From Bacteroidales bacterium (GTDB lineage: Bacteria; Bacteroidota; Bacteroidia; Bacteroidales; UBA7960): a stretch of 5,655 nt of DNA. The position numbers and the translations under genes were made by a program. Location: positions 1-5,655 of the forward strand of contig PWND01000012.1 of the NCBI GenBank assembly GCA_003557965.1. Reading direction: 5' to 3'. This document shows, in pieces, positions 1 to 5,655 of this stretch. The notes beneath the pieces are model-generated. The model was not told where the DNA came from. It did no database searches and saw nothing but the letters and a program-made list of their open reading frames with translations. The first letter of the stretch is position 1; each line of letters opens with the position of its first letter.

Positions 1-479
1 ATATAATACATTGGGCCACCTGAAACCGTTCCGTCTGAGTTAAATTTTCTGAATTTCAATGCAAGAGTACACTCAACCATTTTTAGCATCATTCCGAAAA
101 AACCAGTTATCCACATCCAAAATATTGCTCCCGGCCCTCCCCAGTGAATTGCCAGGGCGACTCCAACAATATTCCCGGTACCAACCGTTGCCGACAAGGC
201 GGTTGTAAGGGCTTTAAAGTGATTTACATCACCAGATTCTTCCTTTTTAGAGTATCTTCCAGCTAATATTGCGAATGAATGCCAAAATTTTCTAATATGC
301 AAAAACCTGAATTTAATTGCAAAGTAAACACCAACAGGAACCAACAATAATAACAGCAGGTAGCCACCTACATATTCATTATACCAATTGATGCCGCTAT
401 GCAAGCCATTTAACAATGATGAAGACAAGGAACTAAAAAACTCTCCAATGTTAGCGATAATTATTCCGTGATTTTCCAT
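1..479 (-). CDS. Sodium:alanine/glycine symporter (AGCS family), 5' part only
   Basis: An open frame starts at the ATG complementary to 477-479 and runs off the left edge, giving 159 residues of a protein that is usually about 450-550 residues long. A membrane segment lies near residues 38-57. A second conserved stretch at about 88-112 contains ALSATVGTGNIVGVA, the hallmark of the AGCS (AlsT/DagA-like) family, where the glycine-rich helix lines the substrate and sodium site. It continues into HWGGPGAIFWMW and then GGPMYY at the edge, also typical of the family. Members import alanine or glycine with Na+ across the inner membrane; the exact substrate cannot be read from this fragment. The start lies 9 bases after the stop of the upstream transporter gene, so co-transcription is likely. 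No Shine-Dalgarno sequence is visible, as is normal in Bacteroidota. The family call is firm; the C-terminal two thirds are unseen. Confidence 0.92.
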   Translation of the reverse strand, partial: MENHGIIIANIGEFFSSLSSSLLNGLHSGINWYNEYVGGYLLLLLLVPVGVYFAIKFRFLHIRKFWHSFAILAGRYSKKEESGDVNHFKALTTALSATVGTGNIVGVALAIHWGGPGAIFWMWITGFFGMMLKMVECTLALKFRKFNSDGTVSGGPMYY

Positions 480-488
480 AACTATTTT

Positions 489-1847
489 TTATAATATTCC
501 GACACTATTAAGAAAAACTAATACAATTGCAACCGGTGCAATATATCTTATGATAAAAATAAAAGCATCAAATAACCTTATTTTTAAAAGCCCATCATTA
601 CTCATTTCATTTTTTACATTACTAATACCCATAAACCAGCCTGTAAAGATAACAATCATTAATCCACCTAAAGGCAATAACACATTAGACGCTGTAAAGT
701 CAAGGGTTTCAAAAATAGTACTGTTAAATAATTTAACCTCACTTAGTGAGCTAAAAGACAGAGTGCAAAGTAGCCCGACAAATGTTGCCGCCATAGCAGC
801 AAGAATTGTAGATTTTCGTCGTGGCAGCTTTAGTTCTTCTACCATAAAAGCTACTACAACCTCCAGTATTGATATTGAGGAAGTAAGAGCAGCTATAGAC
901 AGTAGTATAAAAAACATTAATCCAAAAATATATCCACCCGCCATTTGCTGAAATATATTTGGTAAAACATAAAAAATCAGCCCTGCGCCTTCATCCGGTG
1001 CCATCCCAAAAGCAAATACTGCCGGGAAAATAGCTACACCGGCAAGTATAGCAATCAGTGTGTCAGTAAAAGAAACTTCAAAAGATATATTCGGAAGCTT
1101 GTTTTTCTTATTTACATAAGAACCATAAGTGATAAGTGTACCCATCCCAATACTAAGTGAAAAGAAAGCCTGCCCCAAGGCTTCTAAAAAAGTTTTTGCC
1201 GTAATAGCAGAAAAATCGGGACTAAAAAGAAACTTCAGGCCTTCTCCTGCATTGGGCAAGGTAACAGAACGAACAACAATAATCAATAATAACAGGAATA
1301 AAAACGGCATTAATACTTTTGTATATTTTTCGATTCCCTTTTTTATTCCTGCAACAATAATAAAAGCAGTAAACACCATAAAAACTAACTGCCACAAAAT
1401 CGGCCTGAAAGCTGAAGTATGAAAAGAATCAAATACTTCACCAATTTCTTTAGCTTCAAGGCCTTTGAAAGCATTTATCAGGGCTAAATACACATATTCA
1501 AGTGTCCAGCCTGCAATAGTACTATAAAACGCCAGTATAGTAAAAGCGGCAACAATCCCCATTAGACCAACTAATGGCCAGTATTTACTACCAGAAAGCC
1601 TCTTAAAAGAGCCATAAGCATTCCTTTGCCCGCGTCTTCCAATTACAAATTCCGAAAGCATAACCGGAATTCCCAGTAAAAGAATAAAACCCAGGTATAT
1701 TAGCAAAAATGCTCCTCCTCCATTTTCACCAACAATATAAGGGAACCGCCAGATATTTCCTAAACCAATCGCTGAACCAGCAGCGGCACAAATAATCCCA
1801 AACTTACTGCTAAAACCATCTCTTTTACTATCTTCACCCAAGCTCAT
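489..1847 (-). CDS. Sodium-dependent amino-acid transporter, NSS (SNF) family, LeuT fold
   Basis: This complete 452-residue protein is predicted to be an inner-membrane Na+:amino-acid symporter. Seen in sequence: helix 1 (about 14-37) carries AGSAIGLGNIWRFPY, followed by ENGGGAF at 41-47, the family signature. Helix 3 has Tyr108, which aligns by eye with the substrate-gating Tyr108 of LeuT. Helix 6 has QAFFSLSIGMG (226-236), the unwound substrate-binding region. Helix 8 has ALTSSIS (320-326), matching the LeuT Na2-site Thr/Ser pair. About 11 hydrophobic segments can be counted, the number common in bacterial members (LeuT has 12). Asp262 in helix 7 may be the acidic residue that replaces chloride in bacterial homologues, but that needs an alignment. 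The substrate is unknown; characterised bacterial relatives carry amino acids such as tyrosine, tryptophan or leucine. It is followed after 9 bases by an AGCS symporter gene, probably in one operon. The start ATG directly precedes a short charged N-terminus and helix 1, which fits the family. Confidence 0.94.
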   Translation of the reverse strand: MSLGEDSKRDGFSSKFGIICAAAGSAIGLGNIWRFPYIVGENGGGAFLLIYLGFILLLGIPVMLSEFVIGRRGQRNAYGSFKRLSGSKYWPLVGLMGIVAAFTILAFYSTIAGWTLEYVYLALINAFKGLEAKEIGEVFDSFHTSAFRPILWQLVFMVFTAFIIVAGIKKGIEKYTKVLMPFLFLLLLIIVVRSVTLPNAGEGLKFLFSPDFSAITAKTFLEALGQAFFSLSIGMGTLITYGSYVNKKNKLPNISFEVSFTDTLIAILAGVAIFPAVFAFGMAPDEGAGLIFYVLPNIFQQMAGGYIFGLMFFILLSIAALTSSISILEVVVAFMVEELKLPRRKSTILAAMAATFVGLLCTLSFSSLSEVKLFNSTIFETLDFTASNVLLPLGGLMIVIFTGWFMGISNVKNEMSNDGLLKIRLFDAFIFIIRYIAPVAIVLVFLNSVGIL

Positions 1848-1892
1848 ACAATACTTTTTATATTGATTAATTATTATGGAATTTCAGACTGC

Positions 1893-1927
1893 CAAAAATA
1901 TAAAATTATTGAGAATTGCTATATCAA
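1893..1927 (-). promoter_or_regulatory. Possible Bacteroidota-type promoter for the transporter operon
   Basis: On the minus strand TATTTTTG (complement of 1893-1900) matches the Bacteroidota -7 consensus TAnnTTTG. A TTG (complement of 1925-1927) lies 24 bases upstream of it, slightly wider than the usual spacing of roughly 17-23. Transcription would start near 1886, about 40 bases before the transporter ATG. The region is very AT-rich, so chance matches are easy and this is only a candidate. Confidence 0.3.
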
Positions 1928-1969
1928 TTATGCAAGGAAATTTTACAAAGAATAATTTAACAACACTAC

Positions 1970-2171
1970 TGTCCGATTAAACTTGACATAAACACCAATA
2001 ATGCTTGTCAAATGTTGTGTCCCTACAGGACACTAAGCTGTTGGGTTACATGTTCTCCTACCGGTATTTTGTGCCTACGGCACAGTCCCGTTAGGGACTA
2101 AATATCGGTAGAACAAGCAACTAAGAGTTTTATTATTGTCCCTTAGGGACAAAACAACTTTTAGTCGGACA
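1970..2171. repeat. 202-bp palindromic, hairpin-rich element (MITE- or REP/BIME-like)
   Basis: The element is bounded by 12-base terminal inverted repeats: TGTCCGATTAAA at 1970-1981 and the complement of TGTCCGACTAAA at 2160-2171 (11 of 12 match). Inside are five further hairpins: TTGACA/TGTCAA (1983-1988 with 2006-2011), GTGTCC/GGACAC (2017-2033), TGTGCC/GGCACA (2070-2084), GTCCC/GGGAC (2085-2098) and TTGTCCC/GGGACAA (2136-2152). The left half aligns loosely with the reverse complement of the right half (GTTG, TGTCCCTA, GGACA, TAA, GTTG in the same order), so the whole is one long imperfect palindrome. The left half carries about 25 extra bases around 1982-2012. No open reading frame or transposase lies inside. 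No clean target-site duplication is visible at the ends. Small non-coding palindromes of this kind are usually MITEs mobilised in trans or REP-type elements linked to TnpA_REP (Y1) transposases. Which class this is cannot be decided from a single copy. Confidence 0.7.
2051..2115. repeat. Cruciform core of the palindromic element
   Basis: A closing stem pairs 2051-2069 with 2100-2115: TGTTCT, a 3-base bulge, then ACCG, one non-Watson-Crick position, then TATTT. The stem encloses two hairpins placed back to back with no spacer: TGTGCC-TAC-GGCACA (2070-2084) and GTCCC-GTTA-GGGAC (2085-2098). Folded as single-stranded DNA or RNA this forms a three-way junction. It does not have tRNA features (no TTCGA-type T loop and no acceptor-like end). 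It looks like a structural recognition unit, perhaps for a transposase, but that role is inference. Confidence 0.65.
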
Positions 2172-2210
2172 ATAATGATTTAATAAGTATTTAAAAAAAA
2201 ATCCCAATTA

Positions 2211-2243
2211 TTTGTTGTATTTAAAATTATTTTCATATATTTG
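2211..2243 (+). promoter_or_regulatory. Bacteroidota-type promoter for nrfHA
   Basis: TATATTTG at 2236-2243 is an exact match to the -7 consensus TAnnTTTG used by the Bacteroidota primary sigma factor. Upstream, TTTGTTG at 2211-2217 supplies a -33 TTG, 18 or 21 bases away depending on which TTG is used; both spacings are acceptable. Transcription would begin near 2250, leaving a leader of about 50 AT-rich bases before the nrfH ATG. The promoter lies outside the palindromic element, 40 bases beyond its right end. No clear FNR/CRP-type dyad could be found next to it, so how nitrite or anaerobiosis controls it is not visible. Confidence 0.62.
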
Positions 2244-2301
2244 AGTACCAATTATCCTATTTAAAAAGAGCCACTTTTAATTTATAAACCATATTATTAC
2301 A

Positions 2302-2910
2302 ATGAAGTTAATAAAAAGGATACTTTCTTTTTTCATTCCGCCTGAGAATTGGAAAACTGCTGTAGCGGTACTTTTGGGAGTATTTTTTGGAATAGCATTG
2401 CTTATTGTACATATTTCAAATGCAGCTTCATATTTATCCGATGAACCTGAGACATGTATTAACTGTCATGTTATGTATCCACATTATGCTTCATGGTCAA
2501 AAAGCAGCCACCAGGCATCTGCAACATGTGTTGATTGCCATGTACCGCATGACAATTTTTTCAGAAAATGGGCTTATAAGGGGAGGGATGGTTTCATGCA
2601 CTCTACCTATTTTACATTTCGTTGGGAGCCCCAGGTAATACGAATAAAAAGGCCGGGTAAAAAGATAGTACAGGAAAACTGCATACGTTGCCACCTTGAC
2701 CAGGTTGACATGGTTCAAATAGTTGAAGTTACAAGGGATGTAGCCGAACGTAATGACGGAAAGCTTTGCTGGGATTGCCATCGTGGCACTCCTCATGGAA
2801 CGGTAAGAAGCTTGTCATCAGCTCCTCATTCAGTGGTTAAGCGGCTACCCTCAGTAATTCCGGAATGGTTAGAAAGATTTATAAGTGTCAGAAAAGAAGA
2901 CGACAATTAA
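2302..2910 (+). CDS. nrfH: NrfH: tetraheme membrane quinol dehydrogenase of nitrite reductase
   Basis: The 202-residue protein belongs to the NapC/NrfH family. It anchors NrfA to the membrane and passes electrons from menaquinol to it. One hydrophobic segment (about 19-38) near the N-terminus is the membrane anchor. The rest should face the periplasm. Four CXXCH haem c sites are present: C52-H56, C76-H80, C127-H131 and C156-H160. The first reads CINCHVM, and Met58 fits the CXXCHxM pattern, known from Desulfovibrio vulgaris NrfH, in which the Met ligates haem 1. Lys89 and Asp96 have the same spacing as the quinol-site Lys82/Asp89 of that protein, a match by eye only. Length and haem count are normal and nothing is broken. 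The nrfA start follows after 27 bases, so the two are surely co-transcribed. The ATG is preceded by an AT-rich leader with no Shine-Dalgarno sequence. NapC is the alternative within the family, but nrfA next door settles it. Confidence 0.96.
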   Translation: MKLIKRILSFFIPPENWKTAVAVLLGVFFGIALLIVHISNAASYLSDEPETCINCHVMYPHYASWSKSSHQASATCVDCHVPHDNFFRKWAYKGRDGFMHSTYFTFRWEPQVIRIKRPGKKIVQENCIRCHLDQVDMVQIVEVTRDVAERNDGKLCWDCHRGTPHGTVRSLSSAPHSVVKRLPSVIPEWLERFISVRKEDDN

Positions 2911-2937
2911 ACGACAAATTATAAAAACAAAACAAAT

Positions 2938-4395
2938 ATGAAAACAATCAGAGAGTTAACCAAAGAAAAGCCATGGCTAAACTGGCTAATATTCTTTATC
3001 ACCTTAGCCGTTGTATTCATAATAGGATTATTTGCAGCATCAATAGTAGAAAGGAGAAGTGAGGCACAGTTGTATTTTCAAATGGTTCAGCCGATACCAG
3101 ATTTTGAGCCTGACAATTCAGTTTGGGGTGTAAATTTCCCTCGTCAGTATCAATCGTACTTAAAAACACTTGACACTACTTTTGAAAGCAAATACTATGG
3201 TTCTGTAATGATAGATTATCTTGAAAAATACCCTGAACTTGTAGTAATGTGGGCAGGTTATGCATTTTCACGAGATTACAATCAAGGCAGGGGCCATTAT
3301 TATTCTGTAAAAGATGTACATAATACTTTACGTACCGGGGTTCCACAGCCAGGAACATGCTGGACTTGTAAAAGCACAGATGTTCCCAGGCTTATGAACG
3401 AAATGGGTGTTGAAAAATTTTATTCTTCAACATGGGAAGAAATAGGCAAACACATAGAGCATCCTATTGGTTGCCAGGATTGTCATGACCCTTCCACTAT
3501 GAATTTGAGAATAACACGCCCTGCACTTACAGAAGCATTTAAGCGCAGAGGTGTTGATATTGCTAATGCCAGCCTGCAGGAGATGCGTTCATTGGTTTGC
3601 GCTCAATGTCATGTAGAGTATTACTTCAAGGGCGATGGTAATTATTTAACATTCCCATGGGATGATGGGTTATCAGTTGAAGATATGGAATATTACTTTG
3701 ATCGTGTGGAACATGTTGACTGGGTGCATACGCTAAGCCGTGCACCAATGTTGAAGACACAACATCCGGATTACGAACTATTTAAAACCGGCATTCATTA
3801 CAAGCGTGGTGTAAGCTGTGCTGATTGCCACATGCCATATAAAAGAGAAGGCGGCATAAAATTTACTGACCACCACATTTCAAGCCCATTAGATAACATT
3901 GAAAACAGCTGCCAGGTATGTCACAGAGAAGCAGAGGCAGAGTTAAGGGCAAATATTTATGAAATCCAATCAAAAGTTTCAGAATTGCGAAAAATTTGTG
4001 AAAAGAATTTAGCTACACTGCATATAGAAGCAAAACATGCCTGGGAAAATGGAGCCAGCGAAGAAGAAATGGCGCCAATATTGCAGTTAATAAGGCACGC
4101 TCAATGGCGCTGGGACTTTATTGCTGCAGCAAATAGTATGGGATTTCACTCTCCTAATGAATCTCTAAGGGTTTTAGGCACATCAATACAAAAATCACAG
4201 GAAGCAAGAATTAAATTAGCCACTTTATTTGGTAGTAAAGGTTGGGAGTATCCTGTTGACTTGCCTGATATTTCAACAAAGGAAAAAGCTCAAAAATATA
4301 TCGGGCTTGACATGCTCACAATTAGAAAAGAAAAAGAAGATTTTAAAAACAATATTTTACCTGATTGGATTCAGCAAAGAGCAAATAAGCAATAA
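2938..4395 (+). CDS. nrfA: NrfA: pentaheme ammonia-forming cytochrome c nitrite reductase
   Basis: The 485-residue catalytic subunit reduces nitrite to ammonium with six electrons in the periplasm, as a dimer receiving electrons from NrfH. The active-site haem uses the special CXXCK motif: C141-W-T-C144-K145, with Lys as proximal ligand. Four CXXCH sites follow: C179-H183, C221-H225, C294-H298 and C325-H329. Substrate-site residues known from E. coli and Wolinella are all present by eye: Arg194 (in LRITR), Tyr228 (in CHVEYYF) and His276 (in KTQHPDYE). Glu227, Lys273 and Gln275 fit the calcium site. A hydrophobic segment at about 17-35 is a signal peptide or an uncleaved anchor. The C-terminal helical domain (about 335-430, with SLRVLGTSI) used for dimerisation is complete. 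The cytochrome-assembly genes (ccsBA/resBC) often found after nrfHA are absent; the next gene is convergent folC. Only a very weak stem before a T run (4402-4421) suggests a terminator. Confidence 0.98.
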   Translation: MKTIRELTKEKPWLNWLIFFITLAVVFIIGLFAASIVERRSEAQLYFQMVQPIPDFEPDNSVWGVNFPRQYQSYLKTLDTTFESKYYGSVMIDYLEKYPELVVMWAGYAFSRDYNQGRGHYYSVKDVHNTLRTGVPQPGTCWTCKSTDVPRLMNEMGVEKFYSSTWEEIGKHIEHPIGCQDCHDPSTMNLRITRPALTEAFKRRGVDIANASLQEMRSLVCAQCHVEYYFKGDGNYLTFPWDDGLSVEDMEYYFDRVEHVDWVHTLSRAPMLKTQHPDYELFKTGIHYKRGVSCADCHMPYKREGGIKFTDHHISSPLDNIENSCQVCHREAEAELRANIYEIQSKVSELRKICEKNLATLHIEAKHAWENGASEEEMAPILQLIRHAQWRWDFIAAANSMGFHSPNESLRVLGTSIQKSQEARIKLATLFGSKGWEYPVDLPDISTKEKAQKYIGLDMLTIRKEKEDFKNNILPDWIQQRANKQ

Positions 4396-4470
4396 GTTAC
4401 GGCTTAAACATTAGCTTTTTTGTTATTATCTATGAGGTATTTAAGCAGGGTTTTTTCCTTTAAAACAAGC

Positions 4471-5655
4471 TTAGATTACTTCTGCGACAACAAAAGTGCT
4501 TCCTCCAACAAAAATTAAATCATTTGTTGCTGCAGTGGCCTTAGCCTTTTCGAAAGCACTTTTTACAGAGTCAAAAACCAATCCTTTCAAAGCCAGATTA
4601 TTAGCGGCCTCCTGAAGCTTTTCAACACTAAGCCCACGAGGCACATCCGGCCTGCAAAAGTAGTATAAAGCATTTTTAGGAAGTAGTTTTAAAGAGCCAT
4701 TAATGTCTTTGTCATCAACCATACCAAGCACAAAGTGAAGTTTGTTATAGCTAAGTTTTTTCAGGTAAGACATCGTAATATTTAATCCATCAGTATTGTG
4801 TCCGGTATCAAATATTATCCGGGGAGATTTTCCTTCAATCTGCCACCGGCCTTCTATCCCTGAGTTTTTTTTGGTTTTTTTTAATCCTTCAGTAATGCTT
4901 TTTTCGGGAAGGAAAAATTTACTGTTTTTATTCAAAACATTTATTGCAGCAAGTGTAGTAACAATATTTTCAGGCTGGTAGGGGCCCAACTGGTCTGATA
5001 AGTATCTTTTATCGCCGTGGTTATTTAAATTAACATCAAGCCAAAATCTATTATACTTCCAGGTATTATTAACACTTAAAACAGAATAAAAATCCTCAGC
5101 ATAAAACAACTCAGAGTTTAAGTCTTTAGCTTTTTTTTCAAAAACCTGTTTTGTTAATTTTTGTTTTCTCCCAATAACAACCGGAGTGTTTCTTTTAATA
5201 ATTCCTGCTTTTTCACCGGCAATTTTTTCTAATGTATTTCCTAAAAATGCAGTATGATCAAGTCCAATATTTGTAATTACTGATAATTCAGGCTTAATAA
5301 TATTTGTTGAATCCAGCCTTCCTCCCATACCGGTTTCAACAACTGCAATATCAACTTCCTGGTTTGCAAAGTAGTCAAAGGCCAGGGCTACAAACATTTC
5401 AAAAAAAGAAGGATTTATTATTCCAAAAAACTCTTTGTGGTTTTTTACAAATTCAACTACATAGCTTTTTGGAATCATTTTTCCATTAATCCGGATTCTT
5501 TCACGAAAATCTCTTAAATGAGGTGAGGTACACAGTCCGGTTTTGTATCCGGCTTCTTTCAAAACAGATGCCAGCATACATGCAACAGAGCCTTTTCCGT
5601 TAGTTCCTGCAATATGAATACTATTAAATTTGTTTTCAGGTTTACCCAGATATTC
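4471..5655 (-). CDS. folC: FolC: folylpolyglutamate synthase / dihydrofolate synthase, 5' end cut off
   Basis: The Mur-ligase-type cytoplasmic enzyme adds glutamate to folates and, in bifunctional forms, to dihydropteroate, using ATP. Although an ATG exists at 5577, the frame stays open for 26 more codons to the right edge and includes the P-loop GTNGKGS, so that ATG is internal and the gene starts outside the window. Numbering the 394 visible residues from the edge, motifs are: GTNGKGS (17-23, ATP), TSPHLRDFRERIRING (43-58), ETGMGGRLDSTN (107-118), ITNIGLDH (127-134), GEKAGIIK (147-154, whose Lys is carbamylated in characterised homologues), GRWQ (269-272) and DTGHN (283-287, a variant of the common DGAHN). 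The family is usually about 420-440 residues, so roughly 35-45 N-terminal residues are missing. The 3' end is complete and converges on nrfA across 75 bases. Whether it has both activities cannot be told from sequence alone. Confidence 0.95.
   Translation of the reverse strand, partial: EYLGKPENKFNSIHIAGTNGKGSVACMLASVLKEAGYKTGLCTSPHLRDFRERIRINGKMIPKSYVVEFVKNHKEFFGIINPSFFEMFVALAFDYFANQEVDIAVVETGMGGRLDSTNIIKPELSVITNIGLDHTAFLGNTLEKIAGEKAGIIKRNTPVVIGRKQKLTKQVFEKKAKDLNSELFYAEDFYSVLSVNNTWKYNRFWLDVNLNNHGDKRYLSDQLGPYQPENIVTTLAAINVLNKNSKFFLPEKSITEGLKKTKKNSGIEGRWQIEGKSPRIIFDTGHNTDGLNITMSYLKKLSYNKLHFVLGMVDDKDINGSLKLLPKNALYYFCRPDVPRGLSVEKLQEAANNLALKGLVFDSVKSAFEKAKATAATNDLIFVGGSTFVVAEVI

Noticed and set aside
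550..951. Plus-strand open frame of 133 codons
   Set aside because: It lies antisense to the clearly real NSS transporter gene and its translation shows no recognisable family; the same applies to the plus-strand frame at 1129-1422.
2085..2098. Integron attC-like site (GTTAGGG within a hairpin)
   Set aside because: The GTTRRRY core is not matched at its last base, no paired R/L boxes are present, and no integrase or cassette is nearby.
2051..2115. tRNA-like cloverleaf
   Set aside because: The closing stem and two hairpins recall a tRNA, but there are only two inner arms, no T-loop consensus and no anticodon-arm geometry.
1970..2171. CRISPR array
   Set aside because: Repeated motifs are inverted hairpins of varying length and sequence, without regular direct repeats and spacers, and no cas gene is present.
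2172..2301. FNR/CRP-type operator upstream of nrfH
   Set aside because: TTGA occurs next to the -7 element but no symmetric TTGAT/ATCAA or TGTGA/TCACA partner is present at the right spacing.
2497..2796. Open frames overlapping nrfH, nrfA and folC in other frames
   Set aside because: nrfH, nrfA and folC carry conserved haem or ligase motifs throughout, so overlapping frames (2405-2638, 2497-2796, 3176-3358, 4229-4414, 4796-4981, 5304-5489) are shadows.
4402..4421. Rho-independent terminator after nrfA
   Set aside because: A T run follows GGCTTAAACATTAGC, but the stem is only about three to five weak pairs with a mismatch, too poor to call.
4471..5577. folC starting at the ATG at 5577
   Set aside because: The frame is open upstream to the window edge and encodes the essential ATP-binding GTNGKGS there, so this Met is internal.

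Overview
The window is AT-rich bacterial chromosomal DNA and most likely comes from a member of the Bacteroidota. Three things support this. A textbook Bacteroidota-type promoter (TTG, about 18-21 bases, TAnnTTTG) precedes nrfH. Shine-Dalgarno sequences are absent before the start codons. The two-gene nrfHA arrangement has strongly Bacteroidota-like protein sequences. The assignment is an inference from motifs, not from a database search.

Layout from left to right. (1) 1-1847, minus strand: two adjacent sodium-coupled amino-acid transporter genes, an 11-segment NSS-family transporter (489-1847) and, 9 bases downstream of it, the first 159 codons of an AGCS-family sodium:alanine/glycine symporter (479 down to the window edge). 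They probably form one operon. (2) 1848-2301: a 454-base divergent intergenic region holding outward promoters for both sides. Between them lies a striking 202-base imperfect palindrome (1970-2171) built from variants of one small hairpin, resembling a MITE or REP/BIME-type element. (3) 2302-4395, plus strand: nrfH and nrfA, encoding the tetraheme membrane quinol dehydrogenase and the pentaheme catalytic subunit of ammonia-forming cytochrome c nitrite reductase. (4) 4396-4470: a short convergent gap. (5) 4471-5655, minus strand: folC, 3' complete but running off the right edge.

How the genes fit together: NrfH should oxidise menaquinol at the membrane and pass electrons to NrfA, which reduces nitrite to ammonium with six electrons (respiratory nitrite ammonification). 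The two transporters would bring in amino acids using the sodium gradient. FolC is housekeeping folate metabolism. Only nrfH and nrfA form an obvious functional pair across genes. The clearest unexplained object is the palindromic element; the protein-coding genes are all recognisable families with their key residues intact.
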